From Glandiceps talaboti (lineage: Eukaryota > Hemichordata > Enteropneusta > Spengelidae), in assembly GCF_964340395.1 (NCBI RefSeq), contig NC_135555.1:25092725-25132724 (forward strand): a stretch of 40,000 nt of DNA, read 5' to 3'. Both the position numbers and the translations under genes were made by a program. How positions within the stretch are numbered: the stretch's first letter is position 1; every line of letters starts with the position of its first letter. Of this stretch, positions 24,910-35,698 are shown in pieces. The notes beneath the pieces were generated by a model, which saw only the letters and a program-made list of their open reading frames with translations, was not told the DNA's origin and ran no database searches.

Positions 24910-25685
24910 CTATACGTTGGCACAGCAACCCGCCTCTTCATGCTTGGTAAGCAGAGACATACGAGAAAAAGTCTTGGAACAATTTTTACAGCAGTATTTC
25001 TTTACGTCGGAATGTGTCTGTAGGTGTGCTCGTAGATTTGAACGATCGGCGAACGCTCGATTGCAGTACGTACAGGCGAATGGTTTTTCGCCTGTGTGGG
25101 TACGGATGTGTCCTTGTAATAACCACGGCCTAGAGAATGCCTTGCCACAGATCTTGCATTTACATGGCAAAGTATGCGTACGTATGTGCATCTTAAGTGC
25201 CCCCAGGGAAAGATATTCTTTCTCGCAGTATTTGCAACTGAATGATTTCTTGGTCTGTGTTACACAGTGGAATTGCTTGTGCTTCGTAAGCCCACTGAAC
25301 GTTGAGTAACTTTTACTGCACTCCGTGCATTGATAGCGCGGTTGTTCTCCACCGTTCATCCGTTTCTTGCCGAATTTCTCCATGGTGAATTTTTCGACTG
25401 GCAACGTTGGTGTAGGAGGACTGGACGCCGGGGGAGGGGACGACATGTCATGCATATAGCTCGTACTATCCATCGTCATCCCTGGTATCATGACGGGAAT
25501 ATTGGGTAACGCTGGCGGTGTCATGTCATGTAATTTCACGTCAACATTGTCGTGACTAGGAGGCATAATGGGAGCGATTGGGGTATTCTCTGTCCATCTC
25601 CAGTATGGTTCGTGATGAGGTATAATATATAGTGGCTCATGTTTAACGCTGACGGGTGGCGTTACGTTGTAGTGGGCCTTAAACA
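24910..25685 (-). CDS. snail: Snail-family transcriptional repressor, coding exon 2 (linker and five C2H2 zinc fingers)
   Basis: The exon begins after a strong acceptor (pyrimidine tract, then CCGTAG) and ends at TAG 24910-24912. With exon 1 the protein is 283 residues, typical for Snail proteins. Residues about 26-140 form a Pro/Ser/Met-rich low-complexity linker. Five fingers follow: about 143-166, 174-196, 200-222, 228-250 and 256-279, the last being a C2HC type ending in [22 protein letters not shown], the third finger's [19 protein letters not shown] and the fourth's [20 protein letters not shown] are diagnostic of Snail/Slug rather than Scratch. Known Snail proteins bind CAGGTG E-boxes in the nucleus and repress genes such as cadherins during mesoderm formation and epithelial-mesenchymal transition. 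All fingers lie in one exon. I see no PxDLS CtBP-binding motif in the linker. Snail1 versus Snail2 assignment is not possible, since duplications are lineage-specific. Confidence 0.97.
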
Positions 25686-26486
25686 CTACGGAAAGAAAGA
25701 AAAAAGAAATGAATTAAAATTCAGATCGCGGGTATATCAGTGAACACTACTAACAGGAAATCACTGCATAAGAACCTTCGATCGATGGAAAGTGCTTCAA
25801 ATGTTTATTTCATTGCACGCTTGAAAGCCTGTTTCATATACTTGTGTCCAATACTAGTCCCGTCGCCTTATTGACTTTCCGCTGCTTTCAGTTCGCATAT
25901 CAAGCGCTGAGTGTACACTGACTGGGTAAATAACCTATTCATTGAGCTGTGAAATTTACCTTCAAAATATTACGCACACATTGTAGACTGAACAAGCATT
26001 AATTGCATTGGCCGAATTGCATTTCGCTGTACTGATAGACGGCGACAAACGGAAACATATAAAAACAAAGCCTTCGTGTCCGCTAAATTGGCTACAGAAA
26101 GATGTATCACCTGCGACTGGGTATTGCAGTGATACGCCCAAGGCGAGTCAATTGCTAAGGACCCGATCAAGTGTTATGACTATAGCGGAACAAATGATCG
26201 ATCGACCGCTATATTCTTTTCAGTATCCTCGCTGTGAAATGCCCCGTGAACAGTATTGGCCCAATGATCACTATGTCAGAAAGCAAAGGAATCAATCACA
26301 TTGACTGCTTCACAAACCTATACATCTACAAAGTTAGTAAGAATCGCCGCCACAAATCAGATGCTCAGTGTGGCTACCGATGTACCCTTCCCACCAGTTA
26401 AAGTGCCATACGCACTGTCACTTAAGACGTAGAACCTCATTAAAACCAAAATCAAAGGAACGGCAAAACATTTTACTTTTACCAAC
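25686..26486 (-). other. intron of the Snail gene
   Basis: This 801-bp phase-1 intron is bounded by GT (26486-26485) and AG (25687-25686) on the minus strand. The 3' end has a clean pyrimidine tract (TTCTTTTTTCTTTCTTTCC). An intron directly after the short SNAG exon is usual in Snail genes. One CACCTG (Snail-type E-box) lies inside at about 26109-26114. The open frames inside look incidental. Confidence 0.88.
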
Positions 26487-26562
26487 CTGTACGTAAAATC
26501 CCGTTCTGCTTGCGGTGATGGCCATGATTATTGTGTTTTTTGATGAGAAACGAACGTGGCAT
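26487..26562 (-). CDS. snail: Snail-family transcriptional repressor, coding exon 1 (SNAG domain)
   Basis: Reading the minus strand from the ATG at 26562, the first nine residues are MPRSFLIKK, the SNAG repression motif that begins Snail/Slug/Scratch/Gfi proteins and recruits LSD1/CoREST-type corepressors in known members (family knowledge). The ATG has an A at -3. The exon encodes 25 residues plus one base of codon 26 and is rich in His/Asn/Lys after the motif. The chosen donor is CAG|GTTGGT at 26487/26486; it leaves phase 1, and the G joins TG of exon 2 to make a Val codon and an open frame. A nearby TTG|GTAAAA donor scores well by eye but gives a frame that stops at once with the exon 2 acceptor. 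The exon is too short for simple ORF calling. Isoleucine at residue 7 replaces the more usual valine. The splice choice is inferred. Confidence 0.93.
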
Positions 26563-27205
26563 GTTGACGTAGGAAAATCCACTCGATGTAGCTAATATAA
26601 TGAACTTGAAGACGTTTCGTCGGGAACTGTCAGCAAGAGTGTGTTGTGTTTCGAGATGCTGCTACTTGCATGACAACACATACCAATGTCGTGCACTGCG
26701 AAATCACGTACAAGCGTCAGGTGCATTTAAATGAGCACGTGGGTGGCAGCCAATCACGACGTCACTTATTCAAAGCGCGGACGAATCGAAACAGTTGTTA
26801 TAAACAGGGGTTAGGGACCACAAGGCGGGCCAATGATGGGCATTGTGATACAGGTGCATTGTACCACAACACATAATGAGTAATACCGTGTTCTTGAAAG
26901 GGCATTGAGAACATATATAAAGCGGTCCATTGAAAGAGGGAAGCGAATGAGACGTAGGCAGTGAAAAGCATGACCCGATCATTCATACTCCGGTGCCAAC
27001 TATTTTATGTAAGTGTTTAATGTCGATAGGAATAAACAAGTTCCCCTGTCTGCACACATCTAGCAAGGTTTGAGTACAAGACAAAGAGAAAATATAGAAG
27101 CACGGCTTTGTTGTAGTTACACTGACCCTACCTTGCCCACCTGAATGGATATCGACAGGTGCTATAAACGATGGAAGTAGGTAATACCTAGAAACAGGTG
27201 AAGGT
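26563..27205 (-). promoter_or_regulatory. probable Snail 5' region with clustered Snail-type E-boxes
   Basis: Upstream of the Snail ATG there are five CAGGTG/CACCTG hexamers, at 26718-26723, 26851-26856, 27138-27143, 27156-27161 and 27195-27200. Random expectation is about one per 2 kb. A palindromic CACGTG lies at 26736-26741, an inverted CCAAT with an adjacent CRE-like GACGTCA half lies near 26750-26763, and a TATA-like string is at 26911-26922. Transcription start is not determinable. CAGGTG is the established binding site of Snail, and autorepression through it is known for vertebrate Snail1; here it is inference. Confidence 0.5.
26911..26925. promoter_or_regulatory. TATA-like element, possibly bidirectional
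   Basis: On the plus strand the string reads TATATAAAGCGG, a good TATA box. On the minus strand it reads TTTATATATG, a weaker one. Used for Snail it would give a 5' UTR of a little over 300 bases. The better match points away from Snail, so a divergent transcript is also possible. No downstream gene is seen on the plus strand. Confidence 0.3.
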
Positions 27206-30200
27206 ACCTACAACTAAATCCCAGACGCTGGAATTTCGAGTCCCCTATTATCGACGACTTCACAAGCCCTTGCCAAATGAAAATTGAAATCACCTAGAAA
27301 TCGCCATAGGCCCTGAAAAAACAACAACACTAGTTTCTACTTCACTCAGAGATGATTGGCCGGTAATGCCTGTGTGTGTGTGTATTGTTACTATGCATTA
27401 GTTCTGTTAAAAGGCTCTTACGAGATTCATCTATGTTGCTATAGATGTTGTCTGCCATGATGCTATATTTCCGGTGATCATCACATTGTGATTGGCTTTC
27501 CCGGCAGGAGAATATCTTTCTCCATCAGCTGTGCGAGGTGTCTTATCCGGTTTTCAAATAAACATTCGTAGCCGATATTTTTACTGCAGAACATCACCAT
27601 TGGGGTCGTATAAAAAACTCACTTAACAGATGCGGCACTGGTTGTAATCAAAATGTAAACCACAATCCATGTTGTGATATGTGGGACATGTCAACATTGA
27701 CCCAAACACACACTTTCTACTCAAAATTAAATTTAAAGCACTGCGCATGATTTTCATTACGATATATAATGTGATATTGCGTTCATCCCTATGCCGTCGG
27801 AATTTATCTCTTCGAAGATCTTAAAAGTGTCATTTTGTGTTTTTGAAGGTTGAACATCAGATGTGCATTCTTCTAAAATGTCTTAACTTAGGCAATGGCA
27901 TGCACATCTACCCATGGTCTAACGTTGGCCATACATAGTTCTTTAAACCTCAGTGGAGACCGTGACTGTTAGAATTGAATTGCGGTTGTTAGTGGCTTCA
28001 TAAAGTAGCATTGCTATAGTGTCGGCGAAGAGTTCATGTAAAGACTGGAGTAGCTGAACTTTTGTATTTGATCATGAAGGGGGCAAGGCAACTGGGCTTC
28101 CAGTCTTACGCACGCGGTCACACTAAACCGTCCCACCAACGGAGGCATTCAATGTAAAAGTGCTGTCATAGATGGGAGCTGAGAGTCTATAGTGATGTAT
28201 ACACTCCGGGATTTTTACGGTCTTAGAACAATCATTGTCGGAGACTGCTCTATTATAATGCAGATGTATGCGCTGTTGAAAATAGGCTTTTCAGAGTGTG
28301 GTGATCGAACTACATAAAAGAAGTTAAAGTAAACCCGGGAGTAAACCGCAGCTTACAGTTTGCGTGTTCGAGTTACAAATCCCGCATTCCAAACTTGGAA
28401 ATAAAATCCACCTCCGAGACATACAAGCAGTTATATTATAATAAGAATATCCAATGGGAAAAACCAGGATCCGTTTCATCTTCGAGTCGAAGTGTTTATG
28501 CTGTTGGGCAACTGTAGCTTACTGTGGTGTGCTTAATTAAAATAACAGACAACGAAAATAATGATCGAAGATAGTGAAGGTGGATGAGGCAGGATACACT
28601 TTCCCTGTCTCGTTTCTAGTATGATTTAAAATATACGGCTTTATACCAGGAGACCAAACTTTGACGGGTGATTCAACTATTGATCTATCATATATGTTTC
28701 TTATTTTTAAAGGTTGGAAAAGAACACATGTGAAATGTTATGCAGACTGTAGCACTCCAAGGTGCAGTGGGGCATGATAAGGGGTGGAATTTTGAATATT
28801 TCAAAAGCACTATGATGTGATGTAGTGATCCGCGTGGTATACCATCGGCTATATTTAGTCCTAAAGGGACGTGTTAGATGGGACTTTCTAAGTTTTGTCT
28901 TGGAAAGTGCGAAGTGCGAAGATAGTGACAAGCTAAAAACTTGTTGAATTTAATAAAATCTTCAATGGCGAATGTTGACGTAATGGGTGACTCTGAGTAG
29001 TTGTTCGCTGTTCGTATATGCGGCGTTACAATGGTGAAGGTCGGCATTCCTATAGACATTGGGCTTTTTTGGATCTCCGTCGCTGTGCACCTGCCGTTGT
29101 TTTGTTTAAGTGTCTACTTGGGGGAGAAAGGCGCTCCAATGTTATTTATCTTCTAACAAAAGGTGTTTGTTGGAGAGTTGAATTAACGGACAGCTGGACG
29201 AGTTGTGTAAAGCTACTGCAGGTGGAAAATATGGAAGTGTACGTGTAAACACCTTGCGTAGTTAGACCTCTGATTTGGGGGAATTTCAGCACAAACGGCG
29301 ATGGTGAGGGCAATCAACATAACACTCTATTTGGCGGTACTATGTTTATCATCATACAATGGCCATTATAACAACTTACAAACGTGTTGATTTTGAGCTG
29401 ACGAATACTGGTCTATTCTGACATCCGTATAAATGGTTACACATACTAGCCTTGCTTCATGTGTTTAAAACCACATAATATCTTCGATGCTGTCTAGGCG
29501 ACCACAAATAAATAACAAAAATATTTTTCAAATACAACTTAAACAATGACAACAAAGGTGATTCTCCAGCAGGAGCTAAGAAACGCTAAACAAGTAACTT
29601 TATTATCCAGACACTTAAAAAGTTCCAATCCACACAACTATCGTCATTGGAAATGTGTTTACAAGCACTACCGCTATATAAGGGTCCTCAATTTGATTTG
29701 AAGCGTATTTAACGGAACTGTTAATCCCCCCTGGTCACGTAGCTAGTTAAGGTCATCTATTATAGTGTGTAAAGCAAAGGATTGCATTCACCCCACTGCC
29801 CATTGTCAATTCAAGCCACATTCGTCAACTGCCTCCTGTTTTCAGCTACACTACAGACACCCCTTCAGGCACTCGCTGTCATTGCCCACCTTTCACCGTA
29901 CCATACATAACTGTACATCCGGACAGTTAGTCCGCCAACCGCGTGCTTAAGTTAGAGACAAGTCGTGTTTTTATTATTGTTCATTTCGTTTCATAGTATG
30001 TTTAATTTCAGGGCGTTGACTGAATGTGGTCCATTTCAAGAGATCTCCCCTGTCCCTTTATCGAGCGTTTTATTCTGCGTTCAATAACGGCACTAGACAA
30101 ACATGACAAAGAGACGTTGTAAACACGCTGTGACACTAAATTCCATCAGACCCTCAGTTTATACATCACGCATGCGCCTCGGACAAAATAATGAAGCTTT

Positions 30201-30990
30201 ACCCAACAGAAGTTCGGAACCCCTCCATTAGTAGCAGACAGCACGATTGTTTTTGTACCATACAGTTGACCAGCTTGATGTTTTGTGTTCTTTGAACAGT
30301 TGTCTAAGCAGCTGCAAGCCCCCAAATGATGCCAAATCACTCCGCTTTCTTTGTGTACATTAAGCACCTGTCGCTGCCTTTCATCCAAGACGCTGTTGTC
30401 AATACCGCATTGACCCCAACATACCGACACCCTGTATAGGCCGTTACACCAATACATTCACGTACACAAGAATGTATTGGGAAGGGGAAAGAGGTACACA
30501 CGCTAACTATATGAATAGCCGTTTTGTGCTAATTTACTTCCAATTTTTCGTAAACGCGGGATCTACTGGAATTTCAATATTCATTATTTGGGTACATTCC
30601 GTCACACCTGCTGCCAGCTGAAACTAGCAGCTGCAGCACGGGGATTATCAACAGAGGGCGCTATTCAGTTCACATCATCATCCATCATCTGTTATGAAGC
30701 CAGTGTGTATGAACATACTATTACTATACTTCTAACTGCATTTCGGCCATTTATCGACGTTGAGATCATGAAATGTCAACAGGCTCTGTACACAGTGTTT
30801 GCCGTAACTGACAACAAGGCATATACTGGACAAACAAGCCTTGTGGAATAGTTCAAGGAATTGACAGGAATCGAGGGATCCACACAAGCTATCCCCAGAA
30901 ATCGAAATAGAGCATGTCAGAATCATCCAAGTTCAGGATAATCAATAAATCATAGATAAATTGATCAAGCATCCAGTCAATCATTTCATC
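27206..30990. other. anonymous intergenic DNA upstream of Snail
   Basis: No gene recognised. It may hold Snail enhancers, but nothing here shows them except scattered CAGGTG/CACCTG sites (for example 29219-29224). Confidence 0.55.
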
Positions 30991-30993
30991 AAT

Positions 30994-31195
30994 ACAAAAC
31001 AAACGAACGAACGAACGAACAAACAAACAAATAAACAAACAAATCAATCAATGTCTTATCACCCAAACAACAAATCACCGATCTGTCTCACCAACCAACA
31101 CACTAATCTGTCTTACAGCCCTGCCACAAACAAACAAACAAACAAACAAACAAGCAAACAAAACAAACAAACAAACAAACAAACAAACAAACACA
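30994..31195 (+). repeat. two (CAAA)/(GAAC)-type microsatellites
   Basis: AAAC/GAAC repeats at about 30994-31052 and AAAC repeats at about 31126-31193, separated by 70 bp of non-repeat DNA. Confidence 0.95.
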
Positions 31196-32269
31196 TGACA
31201 TTAACATTTCATCTGAGTAATGCAACATTCTTAATACGATGGTAAACCTCAAAGTATGTAACCAATTGTCACCAATATTAATGGTGAAAATGGACACAGT
31301 CTGTCCTGGATGTTTGACAACTATCCCTCATCAAAACGGTGGCATTCAAGGATTTAATCCTCGGTATGTGTTAATATCAATTTGAACAAGGATATCAAAA
31401 TTGTTCGGTGTCATGGTGTATATTATTTTTCTGTAATTAAATTCAGTGGTATTTACATTATGTTTTTGTTGTTGAATAAAATCAATAACAAAAAGATTGG
31501 GTTTTGATTGGTGAATTGAATCAATCTTTTGTCAGCATGACGTCATCATTCAGGTATGGTTTATACCTTGAGAGTGGAGTGTAGTAATGAGACGCAACCT
31601 ACAAGTTCCTTTCAACTGTGACATATATAGAACACATTACAAATTGTTGAGAAATTACCAAGTTAAATGTGAAAAGGACTTGGCACGATTTTACAAGATT
31701 TGTTGCCTGTGTTTCTCGAGTTCATGATCAATTTCATGACACTAACGTTATTTTCGGTATGGTAATTCGACAAGAATTGAAGGAACTTCACAAAGTACTC
31801 TTTAATATACAATAATTGAGTTCTGTTCTTTTTAACTTTCACATGAATGGCAGGGTATACCGGTATCGGATATTTCGTTGTGTAGTTATGGCAGTGGCCA
31901 GGGTGCAGCAAATCCCGGGCTGTACTACTGTGTAGTATGTACTTGAATAGTCGATGAGACTGGTACGGCGAGGTTGTTGAACTGTGTAGTGCAAAGTTCA
32001 GTAGAGCGGTAAATATAACCACACGATATTACTAGTATATCGGCATGAAAACCAAACTCCACAACTCTAGGGAGAAATGTAGAAAAGTATACCACTTGAA
32101 GTAAGTCATTAAAAACTCAGACAACAAATTTTTAAACACGATTATGTTGGTTCTAATCTTAGATAGAATTCGTACTTATGTTAGAGGCTGACACCCTAGC
32201 TAGATCGCGTAGTTAATTAACTACATAGTTAACTCGAAACCATTCCATGATGCTCCTTATCAATGTCTA

Positions 32270-32302
32270 CCCCCACCCCACCCCACCCCACCCCACCCCA
32301 CC
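32270..32302 (+). repeat. (CCCCA)n pentanucleotide repeat
   Basis: Six CCCCA units followed by CCGGCCCGGCCC. G-quadruplex-capable on the minus strand. Confidence 0.95.
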
Positions 32303-34296
32303 GGCCCGGCCCATACCGTACACAACTTTTAGTGAATATCATCGAAGAGTGAATCAACAGGTTGGAGAAGAAGTCAACGATCACTGGTCAAAGGTCAAAG
32401 GTCGTCCTGTAAGTGTAGGACCAATGATAAGTGAACGAACCGAAGTAGAAAATCGGATTCGGACGGGTAAATTTAAATACATTGCTTCGTCGAATTTAGC
32501 GTCACACTGTTCGATATTCAGCGTCGCACGGTCCAATTTATTTTGTAAATCCTGATATCATTTATACAAGTAACGTTGGCTGTCAAGGTATTAAGTTGGT
32601 AGTCTGAAAACTTTTTTATTTTATCTTAAGGAAAAATAGAACACGTGACTTAAAATTATCATTAGTTATTACCTTAGCATTATCTTTGAAATGACACAGA
32701 ATGTACCAATTGTTTTCATCGATTATTGATTAGTTGAGACTTAATGTAAGTGTTCCTGACATTGAAGTTTAGATATAATCCGTAACCGTTTTCTTGCTAA
32801 TCTATTAGGTAGACGATATCGATTCGGACAATTAATTTACCCGGCTGTCCTCTAAACGGTTACATTTCGATACATCGAGTTTTGTGTTGTTCGTGGGAAC
32901 AGGACGACGTCGCTTAGCCGAGAGGCGCAAAGTAATCAATCGTGGTAAGCATCGTCCGGTAAGGTCGTGGGAAAATTGGAAGATGCCGCATGGGTCAGGC
33001 AGAAAATAAGACATCAAAAGGGTGATGAATACTTCGCCAGCGGCGTTACACGCGACTCCCAAACAAATTGAACAGGTGATTCTACATTCATTTTACGTCA
33101 AGGGATGTAGATTGACAGTCACCATTTATAAATTTTAATGGAAAATTTTGAAGAAAACATCAGATCTTTCAATCAAATCAAAATTTTGCCACCATTTACT
33201 ATCAAATGTTGAGTCAAAAGCCACATTTCTGTTGACTCACTTTCCTGAAAAAAAAACCCTTTGGTATAATGTGAAGAGTTGAAAGCTAGTTTGAGTTATT
33301 ACTCGTAACGCTTGGATGGATGTTACCTCTAGATGGGTTCATATGTGTCATTGTAATGATCCCTTTGCCTGGCTAATCCGGCAGGTGTGGATACACTGCC
33401 TCAACTCACAAGACGCAATTTGTTTCTGTGTTTTGGCAGAAAGTAGACTCATACAAATAGCCTTTAAAGTAAGTAAACAGGAAACTAATAGCTTTTTTCA
33501 TCCTCACACAAACAACTCTCTCCTCACAAAACAAATCGAGTCAAAAAAGTCATGGGGTGTTATTTCCATCGGAAGTCGGTAAACAAAAATCATCCCTTAG
33601 CTGTTAAAATCAGTGAGCCGTATTGTAGGTGTAGTCGCTGATCGCATGACAGAGTTTCGTCACAGTACCTAGAGTATACAAGAAACCTAACTGTTCATCA
33701 AAACCTTGCCCTGTTACCTGTTAACATCAATGGACTCTAGTATCGATACTTATACCAACACCCACATTACATCAAAGGAATACAGTCTAAACTTCCAGTT
33801 TTGTTTTGACAAAGTTCTTATTGAGAACTTATGATATAATTCTACACACTGAAACACGCCTTGTCACTTAAGATGAACGCTTGACTGTCATGGTTGTATT
33901 ACATTTCAATAACCAATGACGTCACCGTTTACGCTAAACATTGCGTCATTGAAATTTCTGTACACTGTCACTTTATCCACTGCAAACGTTTAGCGAAAGT
34001 TATTCATAAAGGAGTAATACAGGGGTGGGGTTTTCATAAGTACGTCTGTTTTGACGTGTAGAACAAATCATGTACCATAATTTTAATTGGAATTTGAAAT
34101 AACAAATTTGTATAAAGTATAAAAGGAAGGCAGTGATATTCCAGAACATCTATCTTATTTCTTTAAAAAAATGTTAACTCCATCAAGGTCATCGACCCTT
34201 CTTAACGTCACGGCATAGTCGTTGATTTGCATATGATAGTATCGGTGGTTAGGTTAGATATAAAAGAACGTAAACGTTACTAGATTAGTTGTAACT

Positions 34297-34316
34297 CAGA
34301 CCACGTTAGTGGTCTG
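34297..34316. other. hairpin, 8-bp perfect stem
   Basis: CAGACCAC, loop GTTA, then GTGGTCTG. Related in sequence to the hairpin at 23023-23048. Confidence 0.7.
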
Positions 34317-34510
34317 GGGTTGTAATGAAAATAGATAAAGCTACGTCGTGATTGATTCATAAGTGATCTTTAATGTTTCCATGATGGTCTAGATACTAAC
34401 GTGGTATCGACTCATCTCTGATGTAGATAGCACAATACTATTGATAATGATATGACTGCACAGGTTTAATTACACATGGTCGTTATGTTATCCTTCACAA
34501 CATTGCCCTT

Positions 34511-34697
34511 TGATGCATGGTGTTAACACGTGGTACTTTTATTGTGTGTGATGCATGGTGTTAACGCGTGGTACTTTTATTGTGTGTGATGCATGGTGTT
34601 AACACGTGGTACTTTTATTGTGTGTGATGCATGGTGTTAACACGTGGTACTTGTATTGTGTGTGATGCATGGTGTTACACGTGGTACTTTTATTGTC
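34511..34697 (+). repeat. 38-bp minisatellite with E-box palindrome, 5 units
   Basis: Units start at 34512, 34550, 34588, 34626 and 34664. Each holds GTGTTAACACGTGGTAC or a one- to two-base variant, combining the palindrome GTGTTAACAC with CACGTG. The second unit has GCGTG, and the last lacks two bases. Confidence 0.93.
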
Positions 34698-35230
34698 TTC
34701 CAATCGCCGTAAATTTACCAGTCCTCTTTACGACAAATGGTGGAAAACTAAGGAAAACACTATAGTTCACCGAGGATTAGTGTTGGCTTCTCATGATCAA
34801 TAATATACTGTTTTTACATTATCTTGTCTCCATGGAAACCAATGTTGTTTTTCTTATTTCTATTTATTTTTTTAACCAATGTCAGGTGATGTTTGACACC
34901 CACATTGAAGCTACACACAAGAATAACTATTATCACATTCTGTTTAAATTTACACAGACACTGTCTTCTCGATGGAGGTTTAAACATTTTATCAAATGTA
35001 TTGAATTTATCTTTCATTTGAATTGTAATACCATAGATCATGCTGAAGAGTGACACTAATAAAACCTAATTTTATCCGGATTTTCGAATAAATATAGTCA
35101 ATAGTATAGTTAACGGTGACGCATTTCCTGCAGTGTTTGCTGTAACTTTTATGTGGAAATCGAAAAGTTTAATGTACGACCTTGTGTCCAACATCGTAAA
35201 CTTATAGCCTCAGTGGATCCGCAGCAGCAG
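34698..35230. other. anonymous DNA between two minisatellites
   Basis: Overlapping frames on both strands at 34793-35056 with no recognised family. Contains the X-box-like site at 34826. Confidence 0.5.
34826..34839. promoter_or_regulatory. X-box-like site
   Basis: GTCTCCATGGAAAC fits the relaxed RFX consensus GTNNCCATGGNAAC. Nearby coding sequence is not recognised. Confidence 0.3.
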
Positions 35231-35698
35231 TCAGTACAGTGTGGGGCGCAAGTAGGGAACATAAGTCAGTACAGTGTGGGGCGATGGTTGGGGACAGAAA
35301 TCAGTACAGTGTGGGGCGATAGTAGGGAACATAAGTCAATACAGTGTGGGGCGATAGTAGGGAACATAAGTCAGTACAGTGTGGGGCGATGGTTGGGGAC
35401 AGAAGTCAATACAGTGTGGGGCGATAGTAGGGAACATAAGTCAATACAGTGTGGGGCGATAGTAGGGAACATAAGTCAATACAGTGTGGGGCGATAGCAG
35501 GGAACATAAGTCAATACAGTGTGGGGCGATAGTAGGAGACAGGAGTCAGTACAGTGTGGGGCGATAGGAGGGGACAGAAGTCAGTACAGTGTGGGGCGAT
35601 AGGAGGGGACAGAAGTCAGTACAGTGTGGGGCGATAGGAGGGGGCAGAAGTCAGTACAGTGTGGGGTGATAGTAGGAGACAGGAGTCAGTACAGTGTG
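35231..35698 (+). repeat. 35-bp minisatellite, about 13 units
   Basis: TCAGTACAGTGTGGGGCGAT recurs every 35 bp, with variants of the second half (AGTAGGGAACATAAG, GGTTGGGGACAGAAG, AGGAGGGGACAGAAG). An open frame crosses much of it (35153-35497) only because stops are absent from the unit; it is not supported as a gene. The last unit's CAGTACAGTGTG continues straight into repeat D. Confidence 0.95.

Larger units (their letters stand above)
31196..34510. other. anonymous intergenic DNA
   Basis: Frames at 31663-32022, 32247-32555, 32832-33062 and 33316-33582 have no recognisable domain. The second includes the CCCCA repeat. Confidence 0.55.

Noticed and set aside
24884-25309. 141-codon plus-strand frame with many Cys
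   Set aside because: It is the antisense shadow of the Snail zinc-finger exon.
26008-26304. 98-codon plus-strand frame
   Set aside because: It lies inside the Snail intron on the opposite strand, with no recognisable domain.
24910-26562. Scratch-family assignment
   Set aside because: Finger sequences [20 protein letters not shown] and [14 protein letters not shown] follow Snail/Slug, not the Scratch pattern.
28340-28390. Possible tRNA T-arm (GTTCGAGTT)
   Set aside because: No acceptor, D-arm or anticodon stem could be built around it on either strand.
32247-32555. 102-codon frame starting in a CCCCA repeat
   Set aside because: No known domain, begins in low-complexity DNA, and no splice or promoter support.
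35153-35497. 114-codon frame with repeated SVQCGA/SQYSVGR-like segments
   Set aside because: The 35-bp period shifts frame each unit, so the apparent protein repeat is only a stop-free minisatellite. Flanking codons show no family.
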